Assembly: GCA_002400675.1 (NCBI GenBank)
Contig: NVQY01000092.1
Location: 1-9,156 of the forward strand
Length of the DNA: 9,156 bases
Reading direction: 5' to 3'
Origin: Paracoccaceae bacterium
GTDB lineage: Bacteria > Pseudomonadota > Alphaproteobacteria > Rhodobacterales > Rhodobacteraceae
The translations under genes were made by a program, and so were the position numbers. The notes below the pieces were generated by a model, which saw only the letters and a program-made list of their open reading frames with translations, was not told the DNA's origin and did not search any database. This document shows, one piece after another, positions 1 to 6,719 of the stretch. Positions within the stretch are counted from its first letter, which is position 1; each line of letters begins with the position of its first letter.

Positions 1-17
1 AGGAAGGTATGTCGAAG

Positions 18-959
18 ATGTCTATTGATCTGGCCCGCGTTGAATTTGAAGGCCCCGTCATGGGCACCCGGTGGAGCGCCGATCTGGGCCTGCCATCGGG
101 CACCGACCCCAAGGCCGTAGAGGCCGCGCTGGCCGCTGCGGTGGCACAGGTGGATGCGCAGATGTCCACCTGGAAACCCGACAGCGACCTGATGCGCCTG
201 AACCGCGCGCCGGTGGGCGACTGGGTGGAAATCCCGCGCGAATTGATGCAGGTGCTGGCGCGTGCGTTAGAGATCGGGCGCGCCTCGGACGGGGCGTTTG
301 ATATCGGGCTGGGCGATCTGGTGTCGGCCTGGGGCTTTGGCGGGGATGCCCCCGACACGGCGGCGATCCGCGCCAATCTGGGCCGGGCACGCGCGCCCAG
401 CCACGACGGGCTGGAACTGGATCAGGCCGGGTTGCGCGTGCGCAAACTGATCCCGCTTACGCTCGACCTGTCGGGCATTGCCAAAGGCTACGGCGTGGAT
501 CGGATGATGCAGGTTTGCGACGATTTCGCCATCCCCTCGGCGCTTGTCGCGCTGGACGGGGAATTGCGCGCCAAGGGCACCCAACCCGATGGCACCCCGT
601 GGAGCGTGGCGATTGAAAAGCCCGACTACAAGGCCCGCGAGGCTCTGTCGATGCTGGAACTACAGGATGTCGCCGTTGCCACCTCGGGCGATTACCGCCA
701 CTGGGTCGATATCAGCAAAAGCCGGTTTTCCCACTCTATGGACCGGCGCATGGGCGGGCCTGCGCAGCCGGGCATTGCCAGTGTTACGGTGCTGGCCGCC
801 GACTGTATGACGGCCGATGCCATGGCCACGGCGGTTCTGGTTATGGGGGTTGCACACGGCAGTGACTTTGCCCGCGAGCTGGGGTTGGATTGCCTGATTA
901 TCGAACGCACGCCCGGCGGTCTTGTCCAGCATGGCGTCGGTCCGTTGTTTGGCGCGTAA
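18..959 (+). CDS. apbE: FAD:protein FMN transferase (ApbE family)
   Basis: ApbE enzymes cleave FAD and attach the FMN part to a Thr/Ser of target flavoproteins. Counting from the first ATG (position 9), visible family motifs are GPVMGT (15-20), DLSGIAKGYGVD (153-164), an ALDGELRAKG strand (181-190) in place of the usual GGD-type loop, ATSGDY (224-229), and FSHSMD (240-245). The metal-binding segment TADAMATA (268-275) carries the expected Asp and Thr. The usual DPRTG after the His is here DRRMGG. The AGGAAGG at 1-7 is too close to the ATG at 9 but about 10 nt from the ATG at 18, so 18 is preferred; the frame is open to the window edge and could start further upstream. From either visible start there is no signal peptide, whereas many ApbE proteins are exported lipoproteins. 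No target flavoprotein is visible. It converges with the next gene, 17 nt away. Confidence 0.9.
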   Translation: MSIDLARVEFEGPVMGTRWSADLGLPSGTDPKAVEAALAAAVAQVDAQMSTWKPDSDLMRLNRAPVGDWVEIPRELMQVLARALEIGRASDGAFDIGLGDLVSAWGFGGDAPDTAAIRANLGRARAPSHDGLELDQAGLRVRKLIPLTLDLSGIAKGYGVDRMMQVCDDFAIPSALVALDGELRAKGTQPDGTPWSVAIEKPDYKAREALSMLELQDVAVATSGDYRHWVDISKSRFSHSMDRRMGGPAQPGIASVTVLAADCMTADAMATAVLVMGVAHGSDFARELGLDCLIIERTPGGLVQHGVGPLFGA

Positions 960-976
960 CCCCGGTGGGTTGCCCT

Positions 977-2245
977 CTACTCTTCGTTTTCGGTGTGCAG
1001 GGCGGTGCCTTTGCGCGTGGCGCGCACCCCGGCGCGCACAATCGCGAACACGGTGATGCAGGTCAGCCCCCAAAAGAACCACGTAATCGGCCCGCGAAAC
1101 AGGATCACCGGTGAACTGCCGCTCATCAGCATGGCCTGACGGAAATTATCCTCAAGCAGCGGCCCGAGGATGAAGGCAATCAGGAACGGTGCCGCCGGGA
1201 TCTGATGGCGCAGCATAAAGAACCCGACCCAACCCATGACAAACATCACGCCCACGTCGAACAGGTTGTTGTTCACCGCATAGACCCCGTAGATGCACAT
1301 CACCAGCACCCCGGGAAACAGAATTCCGCGCGGGATGTCGGCGACGTATTTAAAGCCGCGAATTGCCACTGAGCCGATGAAATACAAGAACACCGAACTG
1401 ACGATCAGGCCGATGAACAGCCCATAAATGATGTCGGCGTTAAGGATGAACATCATCGGTCCCGGCTGCAATCCGTGGACCATGAACGCGCCCATGATGA
1501 TCGCGGTGATGACGTCACCCGGCACGCCAAGCGCCAGCAACGGGATCAGGGTCGCGCCTGCTACGCCGTTATTGCCGGCCTCTGCCGCCGCCACGCCTTC
1601 GAGTTCGCCCTTGCCAAAATTCGCGCGGTTTTTCGAGGTCCGGCGCGCCTCAGAATAGGACAGGAACGCCGAAGGGGCCGCGCCGATGCCCGGAATTGAC
1701 CCCAGAAAGACGCCAATGAAACTGCCGCGCACGATCGATTTGAAACTGTCCTTGTAGTCCTGAAACGTCACCCAGTCGTCGCCCAATGCGCGGGTTTTGC
1801 CGTCGTGGGATTTCGGGTTCCAGACCATGCTCAGAATCTCGGGGATCGCGAACAGGCCGATCAGGACGGCGATGAAATTCAGCCCGCCCATCATGTTGGG
1901 GTCGCCAAAGGTGAACCGGTTGGTGCCATAGATCAGGTCCAGCCCGATGGTGGCCAGCAACAGCCCCAGCATCACGCCGCGCCCGCCTGCGGTCCACGCC
2001 TCGGTGGTGGGGGGCATTGAAATCAGAACCGTGGCCAGACCGCCCAGCGCCACAAACCCCATGATGCCGACGTTGAACAGCCCGGCAAAGCCCCATTGCA
2101 GGTTCACGCCAATCGCCATGATCGCCGATATCAGCCCCATGTTGACGATCAGGATTGCGTTGTTCCAACCCTGATAAAACCCCGACAGGACGATCAGCCC
2201 GCCGACCAGTGCAAACAGGGTGGTATTTTTCGCCATCTCGCTCAT
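977..2245 (-). CDS. LivM-TctA chimeric membrane protein (N-terminal LivM fragment fused to C-terminal TctA)
   Basis: A 422-residue membrane protein made of two unrelated parts. Residues 1 to about 88 match the start of LivM, the ABC permease of branched-chain amino acid importers: hydrophobic helices around 10-27, 31-48 and 57-77 with the NLQWGFAGLFNVG stretch (48-60). From about 89 on it is TctA, the large permease of tripartite tricarboxylate transporters: RFTFGDP (110-116), IPGIGAAPSAFLSYSEARR (184-202), the AAEAGNNGVAGATLIPLLALG region (220-240), VPGD (241-244), and LGPLLEDNFRQAM (360-372). LivM is normally 300 or more residues and TctA about 500. Thus about three quarters of LivM, including its ATPase-contacting loop, and roughly the first 140 residues of TctA with its own PG-type motif are missing. 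The start overlaps the livH stop by 4 nt (ATGA), as expected for livM. The tctB and tctC partners are absent from the window. Transport by either mechanism is doubtful; the frame is open and intact. Confidence 0.85.
   Translation of the reverse strand: MSEMAKNTTLFALVGGLIVLSGFYQGWNNAILIVNMGLISAIMAIGVNLQWGFAGLFNVGIMGFVALGGLATVLISMPPTTEAWTAGGRGVMLGLLLATIGLDLIYGTNRFTFGDPNMMGGLNFIAVLIGLFAIPEILSMVWNPKSHDGKTRALGDDWVTFQDYKDSFKSIVRGSFIGVFLGSIPGIGAAPSAFLSYSEARRTSKNRANFGKGELEGVAAAEAGNNGVAGATLIPLLALGVPGDVITAIIMGAFMVHGLQPGPMMFILNADIIYGLFIGLIVSSVFLYFIGSVAIRGFKYVADIPRGILFPGVLVMCIYGVYAVNNNLFDVGVMFVMGWVGFFMLRHQIPAAPFLIAFILGPLLEDNFRQAMLMSGSSPVILFRGPITWFFWGLTCITVFAIVRAGVRATRKGTALHTENEE
1950..1990 (-). other. 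Junction between LivM-like and TctA-like coding sequence
   Basis: The protein changes family between residues about 86 and 98 (TEAWTAGG is the LivM side; GVMLGLLLATIGLD is the TctA side). No stop codon, frameshift, inverted repeat or transposon end is visible at the joint. Both families could encode a hydrophobic Leu/Gly-rich run here, so the exact base cannot be placed by eye. Everything to the right belongs to the Liv operon; the tctA tail lies to the left, with apbE beyond it. The joint may therefore mark the border of two formerly separate loci. Confidence 0.7.
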
Positions 2246-3252
2246 ATTGATTTCCCCCGGAACAGGCCCGTAGGCCGGAACAGCAACACAATCAGCAGGA
2301 TCGCAAAGGACACCGCAAATTTGTAATCGGTGCTAAGAAGCTGTACCAGCGTGGTTGGTTCAAACTGCTCTGGCAGCAGGTATTTCAGCACTTTCTTCCA
2401 GGCGTAGGTGATGGTCACCTCGGAAAACGCGATGATGAACCCGCCCGCGATTGCCCCCAAAGGGTTGCCCAGCCCACCGACAATGGCGCTGGCAAAGATC
2501 GGCAGCAAAAGCTGGAAATAGACAAACGGTTTGAACGACTTGTCCAGCCCGTACAGCGTGCCGGCAATGGTCGCGAGCGCGGCCACGATCAGCCACGTAT
2601 ACATCACCACCCGTTCGGGATTGATGCCGCTTAACAGGGCCAGATCTTCGTTGTCGGAATAGGCCCGCATCGACTTGCCGGTCCGTGTGCGGTTGAGGAA
2701 CCAGAACAACAGCGCCACCACGATAATGGCCGTGACCAGCGTGATACCTTGCGTGGTGCGGATCGAAAGCCCCTCGCTAAGGCCGGTCATCGCCTTGAAA
2801 TCACGCGCTGAAATGATATAGCGCTCTCCGTCCGCGAATTTCTGCCCGTTGGGACCGATGATAAAGCGAACCAGCCCGTTCATGATGAACATCACACCCA
2901 TGGACACGATCACCAAAATTACCGGCTTGGCCTTTTGTTCGCGGTAAAACCGGTAGACCATGCGATCCGTAAGCAGAACCAGCCCCATGGTGCCCAATAT
3001 CCCAAACGGCAGCGCCAGCAGGGCGGTGGGCAGCGGCCCGAACGAGATGCCAACCGACTGCATCGCCCAGGTCACGAGGATCGTCATCATCGCGCCAAAC
3101 GCCATGGTGTCGCCATGGGCAAAGTTGGAAAACCGCAGGATGCCGTAGATAAGAGTGACCCCCAAAGCCCCTAGCGCCAGTTGACTGCCATAGGCAATGC
3201 CCGGCACCAGAATGTAGTTGGCAATTGCTACGATTGCGTTCAGAAAATCCAT
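2242..3252 (-). CDS. livH: Branched-chain amino acid-type ABC transporter permease LivH
   Basis: Inner-membrane permease of the HAAT (Liv) family, which normally pairs with LivM to form the channel. The 336-residue protein is strongly hydrophobic with about eight membrane segments. Family marks are the ALGVTLIYGILRFSNFAHGD region (29-48), the ATPase-contacting loop GKSMRAYSDNEDLALLSGI (192-210), SAIVGGLGNPLGAIAGG (256-271), and the C-terminal LLFRPTGLFRGK (323-334). It is somewhat longer than E. coli LivH (308) owing to a hydrophilic stretch about residues 285-308 before the last helix. The start ATG is preceded by AAAAGGAT about 8 nt upstream. Its stop overlaps the start of the next gene in an ATGA. 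With LivM truncated in this locus, LivH has no intact local partner. Confidence 0.93.
   Translation of the reverse strand: MDFLNAIVAIANYILVPGIAYGSQLALGALGVTLIYGILRFSNFAHGDTMAFGAMMTILVTWAMQSVGISFGPLPTALLALPFGILGTMGLVLLTDRMVYRFYREQKAKPVILVIVSMGVMFIMNGLVRFIIGPNGQKFADGERYIISARDFKAMTGLSEGLSIRTTQGITLVTAIIVVALLFWFLNRTRTGKSMRAYSDNEDLALLSGINPERVVMYTWLIVAALATIAGTLYGLDKSFKPFVYFQLLLPIFASAIVGGLGNPLGAIAGGFIIAFSEVTITYAWKKVLKYLLPEQFEPTTLVQLLSTDYKFAVSFAILLIVLLFRPTGLFRGKSI
2250..2260 (-). promoter_or_regulatory. G-run ribosome binding region of the chimeric gene
   Basis: Read on the minus strand, CCGGGGGAAAT ends 4 nt before the ATG at 2245. It supports this start over the internal ATG at residue 4. The same 11 bases occur before livF (4598-4608). 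It is a poor Shine-Dalgarno match, so translational coupling with livH through the ATGA overlap probably contributes. Confidence 0.45.
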
Positions 3253-3260
3253 ACGGGTCT

Positions 3261-3285
3261 ATCCTTTTCCTGCTGGTAAAAGGGA
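3261..3285 (-). promoter_or_regulatory. Possible hairpin sequestering the livH ribosome binding site
   Basis: CCTTTT at 3263-3268 and AAAAGG at 3278-3283 form a 6-bp stem with a 9-nt loop, extendable by AT pairs with one bulged G. On the minus strand one arm is the AAAAGG that serves as the livH Shine-Dalgarno. It may damp livH translation or be chance; the stem is AT-rich and weak. Confidence 0.25.
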
Positions 3286-3341
3286 TGCATTTTTAGCCAT
3301 TTCAGGCTCGCCTCTTGGTGTCGGGGATATGTCCAACCGGT

Positions 3342-3764
3342 TCATTGCGCCACCTTTGGCGTGCAGATACCCACATGAAGAACCGTTCCCGGAGTCAGAA
3401 ATTCGCCCTGCACCGACAAAAAAGCCTGCCCGTTGGCGGCAATCGACAAAAGCGCTACGGACCGGGTGTCCTGATCAAGCGACGGCGACCACCAACTGCG
3501 GAATTCCGGCGTGCTTTCGGCAAATTCCTGCAAGCCGATATAGACCTCATCCGATCCCCAGAGATACCAACCATCTGCATTCTTCGACAACGCCGTGCTG
3601 ATCAGCGTTCCCTCAGAACAAGGGCGCTCAGTGCCAACGCATTCCTGCGTGAAACTGCACTGATAGCGTATTTCGTCCGGGTTTCCGGGGCCAGCCAAGG
3701 CGCTTGTCGCACTCAGAGCCAACGCAGAAACAAACGACGAAAACCATATGTGACGGGCCAACAT
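3342..3764 (-). CDS. Small secreted protein of unknown function inside the liv operon
   Basis: I do not recognise a named family. The 140-residue product has a clear Sec signal peptide (hydrophobic 6-22, cleavage likely after ALA at 24), leaving a mature protein of about 116 residues. It has four cysteines at 36, 42, 49 and 134, suggesting two periplasmic disulfides. It is rich in aromatics around 67-92 (GWYLWG, FRSWW) and alternating polar/hydrophobic stretches typical of beta structure. No membrane segment follows the signal. The start lies 2 nt after the livF stop, with a G-run GGGGGG about 8 nt upstream, so it is co-transcribed and probably translationally coupled. An 89-nt gap separates it from livH. 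A long plus-strand reading frame across the same bases is Arg-rich, lacks a signal or context, and was judged a shadow. A role assisting or modulating the transporter is only inferred from position. Confidence 0.75.
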   Translation of the reverse strand: MLARHIWFSSFVSALALSATSALAGPGNPDEIRYQCSFTQECVGTERPCSEGTLISTALSKNADGWYLWGSDEVYIGLQEFAESTPEFRSWWSPSLDQDTRSVALLSIAANGQAFLSVQGEFLTPGTVLHVGICTPKVAQ

Positions 3765-3766
3765 GC

Positions 3767-4594
3767 CTAGCCCCCCAAAAACGACTTGCGCACTTCGGGA
3801 TCGTTCAGCAATTCCTTGCCAGTGCCGGTAAACGCATTGCGCCCCTGCACCAGAACATAGCCCTTGTCAGCGATCTCCAGCGCCTGACGCGCGTTCTGTT
3901 CCACCATCATGATGGGAATACCGCTGCGGGCCACTTCGATGATGCGGTCAAACAACTCGTCCATTACGATTGGCGACACCCCTGCGGTCGGCTCGTCCAG
4001 CATCAATACCGAAGGCTGCGTCATCAACGCCCGCCCCACCGCCACCTGTTGACGCTGCCCGCCAGACAATTCCCCGGCCGCCTGATGGCGCTTTTCCTTG
4101 AGGATCGGAAACAGATCATAAACCTGCGCCATGGTGTCGGAAAAATCGTCGCGCCGGATGAACGCGCCCATCTCAAGGTTCTCTTCCACCGTCATCGACG
4201 TAAAAATATTGGCGTTCTGCGGCACAAAGCCCATGCCCTTGACCACCCGGTCCTGCGGCGACAGCGCGGTGATATCCTCGCCGTTCAAGCGAACCGACCC
4301 GGATCGCACGTCCAGCATGCCAAATACCGCCTTCATGGCGGTGGATTTTCCCGCGCCGTTGGGCCCGACGATCACCGCGATCTCGCCCTTGTTCACCGAA
4401 ACGGTGCATTCATGCAGAATGTCCGGGCCCTTGCCATACCCACCGGTCATCGCCTCGCCAGTCAAAAACGGACCACCGGGGGCAGGGTAGGCGTCACCGC
4501 TCTCGCGGATCGGAAACTCATCACTCATCCCTTTGGTGTTGGTAATGGTGGCATCCTTGTTGCCCCGGTCGTCCTGATACGGGTTATCGGTCAT
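3767..4594 (-). CDS. livF: ABC transporter ATPase LivF
   Basis: Cytoplasmic ATPase that powers the Liv permease together with LivG. Numbered from the ATG at 4594 (275 residues), it shows Walker A GPNGAGKST (77-85), Q-loop FVPQN (123-127), signature LSGGQRQQ (176-183), and Walker B VLMLDEP (196-202). The switch position reads VEQNA, where LivF proteins have Gln instead of the H-loop His. The GTG at 4648 would add 18 residues but has no ribosome site; GGGGGA lies about 8 nt before 4594, so 4594 is preferred. About 45 residues of hydrophilic N-terminal sequence precede the first ATPase strand, making it longer than the usual 230-240. It sits 58 nt after livG and 2 nt before the small secreted protein gene. 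Confidence 0.93.
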   Translation of the reverse strand: MTDNPYQDDRGNKDATITNTKGMSDEFPIRESGDAYPAPGGPFLTGEAMTGGYGKGPDILHECTVSVNKGEIAVIVGPNGAGKSTAMKAVFGMLDVRSGSVRLNGEDITALSPQDRVVKGMGFVPQNANIFTSMTVEENLEMGAFIRRDDFSDTMAQVYDLFPILKEKRHQAAGELSGGQRQQVAVGRALMTQPSVLMLDEPTAGVSPIVMDELFDRIIEVARSGIPIMMVEQNARQALEIADKGYVLVQGRNAFTGTGKELLNDPEVRKSFLGG

Positions 4595-4597
4595 CGA

Positions 4598-4608
4598 ATT
4601 TCCCCCGG
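4598..4608 (-). promoter_or_regulatory. G-run ribosome binding region deciding the livF start
   Basis: CCGGGGGAAAT on the minus strand ends 3 nt before the ATG at 4594, with the G-run about 7-8 nt away. No comparable element precedes the GTG at 4648. It is identical over 11 bases to the leader of the chimeric gene at 2250-2260. Confidence 0.5.
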
Positions 4609-4652
4609 CTTCTTCTTGTTCCAAATACTCAAATCCAACAGATGCCACATGC

Positions 4653-5429
4653 TCATGCGCTCACCTTATGCTTGCTGCCGGTGCCCAGATAGGCCTCGAT
4701 CACCTGTTCGTTGGCCTTGATCTCGGCCAATGTGCCTTGCGCCAGAACCTTGCCCTCGGCCATGCAGATCACCGGATCACACAGACGGCCAATGAAATCC
4801 ATATCATGTTCGATCACCACAAAGGTATAGCCGCGTTCCTTGTTCAGCCGCAGGATCGCATCGCCAATGGTATTGAGCAACGTGCGGTTCACGCCGGCAC
4901 CCACTTCATCAAGAAACACGATCTTGGCATCCACCATCATGGTGCGCCCCAACTCAAGCAGCTTCTTCTGTCCGCCGGAAATCTGCCCGGCTTTCTCGTC
5001 GGCCAGATGCTCAACGGTCAGAAACTCAAGAACCTCATCCGCCTTGGCCCGCAACGCGCGTTCTTCATCGGCAATGCGCTTGCGCCCGACCCAGGTGTTC
5101 CACAGGGTCTCGCCCGATTGCCCGCCCGGCACCATCATCAGGTTCTCGCGGCAGGTCATCGAGGCAAATTCATGGGCAATCTGAAAGGTCCGCAGCAACC
5201 CCTTGTGAAACAATTCATGCGGAGCCAGCCCGGTAATGTCCTCGTCGCCCATGTGAACCCGCCCCGACGTGGGCGGCAGAACACCGGCGATCACATTGAA
5301 AAGAGTGGTCTTTCCTGCCCCGTTAGGACCGATCAGACCGGTAATGGACCCTTCGGCAATCTCTAGAGATGCCCCGTCCACGGCGTGAAATCCGCCAAAA
5401 TGCTTGTGCACGTCCTCGACGACGATCAT
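4653..5429 (-). CDS. livG: ABC transporter ATPase LivG
   Basis: Cytoplasmic ATPase partner of LivF. In the 258-residue product from the ATG at 5429: Walker A GPNGAGKT (34-41), Q-loop TFQIAHEF (81-88), signature ISGGQKKL (150-157), Walker B IVFLDEV (170-176), and H-loop VIEHDMDF (205-212). Two details differ from textbook LivG: the signature begins with Ile, and the Walker B is followed by Val (DEV) rather than Pro. Both leave the catalytic Glu and His in place, so activity is expected. An upstream in-frame GTG at 5486 would add 19 residues overlapping the hairpin region and lacks a ribosome site; AGGGGGG lies just before 5429. It follows livK after a 96-nt gap carrying a strong hairpin. Confidence 0.93.
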   Translation of the reverse strand: MIVVEDVHKHFGGFHAVDGASLEIAEGSITGLIGPNGAGKTTLFNVIAGVLPPTSGRVHMGDEDITGLAPHELFHKGLLRTFQIAHEFASMTCRENLMMVPGGQSGETLWNTWVGRKRIADEERALRAKADEVLEFLTVEHLADEKAGQISGGQKKLLELGRTMMVDAKIVFLDEVGAGVNRTLLNTIGDAILRLNKERGYTFVVIEHDMDFIGRLCDPVICMAEGKVLAQGTLAEIKANEQVIEAYLGTGSKHKVSA

Positions 5430-5475
5430 GAGCCCCCCTGAGCCGCATTTATTGCAGCATCTATTTGTTGAAACA

Positions 5476-5499
5476 GCCCGGACCACAAAGGGTCCGGGC
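5476..5499 (-). terminator. Strong hairpin between livK and livG (attenuator or mRNA 3' stabiliser)
   Basis: A perfect 9-bp GC-rich stem, GCCCGGACC (5476-5484) with GGTCCGGGC (5491-5499), has a 6-nt loop. On the minus strand it lies about 26 nt after the livK stop and is followed by TGTTTC rather than a long T-run. It is therefore more likely a partial terminator or an RNase-protecting 3' end than a full stop. Such hairpins after binding-protein genes commonly give an excess of binding protein over membrane subunits. Confidence 0.6.
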
Positions 5500-5525
5500 C
5501 GCCCGTTTTCAAATCAAATCGCCGC

Positions 5526-6719
5526 TTAGCGGAACTTGACGGTGGTGTTCTTGCCGTCTTTGACTTCGATCTCGCGATACGAACCGGCGCTTTCACCGGG
5601 CCCGATCAGTTCAACCGCCGAGGCACCGACATAATCGATCTCGCCGCCACCGGCGAGGATCTCAAGACCCTTGGCCAGCTCACCGGGATAGATCTTTTCG
5701 CCGGGCGCGTTGGCCACGTCCAGAATCTTGGCACCGTAGACGGCCGGATCGGTCGAATTGGCCGCCTGCATGGCGAGCATGAACAAGGCCGCTGCGTCAT
5801 AGCTTTCGGGCGCATAAGGCGATGTGCCGTCAAATCCGGCCGCTTTCGACATCGCCGCCAGCGCGTCTGTGCCTTTGCCACCGGAACCGGCGATCTGACC
5901 AAACGATCCGTTCAGGTCGGGACCGACATTCTTGGGCAGGCTGTCACCGATCATGCCACCGGGCAGACCAAACGTGTCATAGGCCCCGGAATCAAGCGAG
6001 GCTTCGATGATGCCCAGACCACCTTGGTCCAGATACCCAGCCACAACCAGAATATCACCACCGGCAGAGGCCAGCGCGCCAACTTCTGCGCTATAGTCCG
6101 CTTTGCCGTCTTCGTGCGCGGCAGAGATGGTCACTTCACCACCCACGGCCTCGAACGAGGTGACGATCGCATCGGCCAGACCCTTGCCGTAGTCGTTGTT
6201 GGTATAGGTCAGGGCAATCGACTTGATGCCACGATCGGTCAGGATGTCAGCCATGACCTGACCTTCGCGCGCGTCAGACGGCGAAGTCCGGAAGAACAGG
6301 CCGTTGTCTTCCATGGTCGACAGACCGGGCGAGGTGGCCGAGGGCGAAATCATCACCATGCCGTTTGGAATCGCCACGTTTTGCAGGATCGCCCCGGTCA
6401 CCCCGGAACAGTCACCACCGATCAGACCGGCAATACCGTCGGCAATCAGGCGTTCCGCGTTTGAGGTCGCCAGGCCGTTGTCGATGCAGCCAGTGTCGGC
6501 GCGCATCGGTGTGACGGTGGACCCGTCCAGCAGTTTGCCACTGTCGGAAACTTCCTTCATCGCCAGTTCGGCACCCGCAGCCATCGGCCCGGTCAGCGAT
6601 TCGATTGGCCCGGTAAAGCCGATCAGAATGCCCAGTTTGACTTCGCCGGCATTTGCGCCAGAGAACGCCGCACTTGCCATCAAGGCGCTGGCCGCAGTGG
6701 CCATAAGCAGTTTTTTCAT
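5526..6719 (-). CDS. livK: Branched-chain amino acid-type periplasmic binding protein (LivK-like)
   Basis: Periplasmic solute receptor of the leucine-binding (type I) fold, first gene of the transporter operon. The 397 residues begin with a Sec signal peptide (MKKLL, hydrophobic to about 20, cleavage likely after ANA at 24). The mature protein starts GEVKLGILIGFTGPIESLTG, the classic first strand and ligand loop of the family. Cys78 (DTGCID) and Cys104 (GGDCSG) are spaced like the disulfide of E. coli LivJ. SPSATSPGLS (125-134) and FFRTSPSD (142-149) belong to the ligand cleft. The ATG at 6719 is preceded by GGGAG about 9 nt upstream. The substrate cannot be read from sequence; related proteins bind branched-chain or other amino acids, amides or urea. 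Confidence 0.92.
   Translation of the reverse strand: MKKLLMATAASALMASAAFSGANAGEVKLGILIGFTGPIESLTGPMAAGAELAMKEVSDSGKLLDGSTVTPMRADTGCIDNGLATSNAERLIADGIAGLIGGDCSGVTGAILQNVAIPNGMVMISPSATSPGLSTMEDNGLFFRTSPSDAREGQVMADILTDRGIKSIALTYTNNDYGKGLADAIVTSFEAVGGEVTISAAHEDGKADYSAEVGALASAGGDILVVAGYLDQGGLGIIEASLDSGAYDTFGLPGGMIGDSLPKNVGPDLNGSFGQIAGSGGKGTDALAAMSKAAGFDGTSPYAPESYDAAALFMLAMQAANSTDPAVYGAKILDVANAPGEKIYPGELAKGLEILAGGGEIDYVGASAVELIGPGESAGSYREIEVKDGKNTTVKFR

Noticed and set aside
960..976. Terminator between apbE and the convergent chimeric gene
   Set aside because: The 17-nt gap contains no inverted repeat or T-run.
660..1082. 140-codon minus-strand frame overlapping apbE and the TctA end
   Set aside because: Overlaps two well-supported genes and has a composition typical of a shadow frame.
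3315..3770. 151-codon plus-strand open frame opposite the small secreted protein
   Set aside because: Arg-rich, no signal peptide or context; the minus-strand frame has a signal peptide, tight spacing to livF and a G-run upstream of its start.
3704..4720. 338-codon open frame on the plus strand across livF
   Set aside because: It is antisense to a clear ABC ATPase with all motifs, is rich in His/Arg/Pro typical of reverse-frame translation in GC-rich DNA, and shows no family features.
4668..5366. 232-codon plus-strand open frame across livG
   Set aside because: Antisense shadow of LivG; no recognisable motif or ribosome site.
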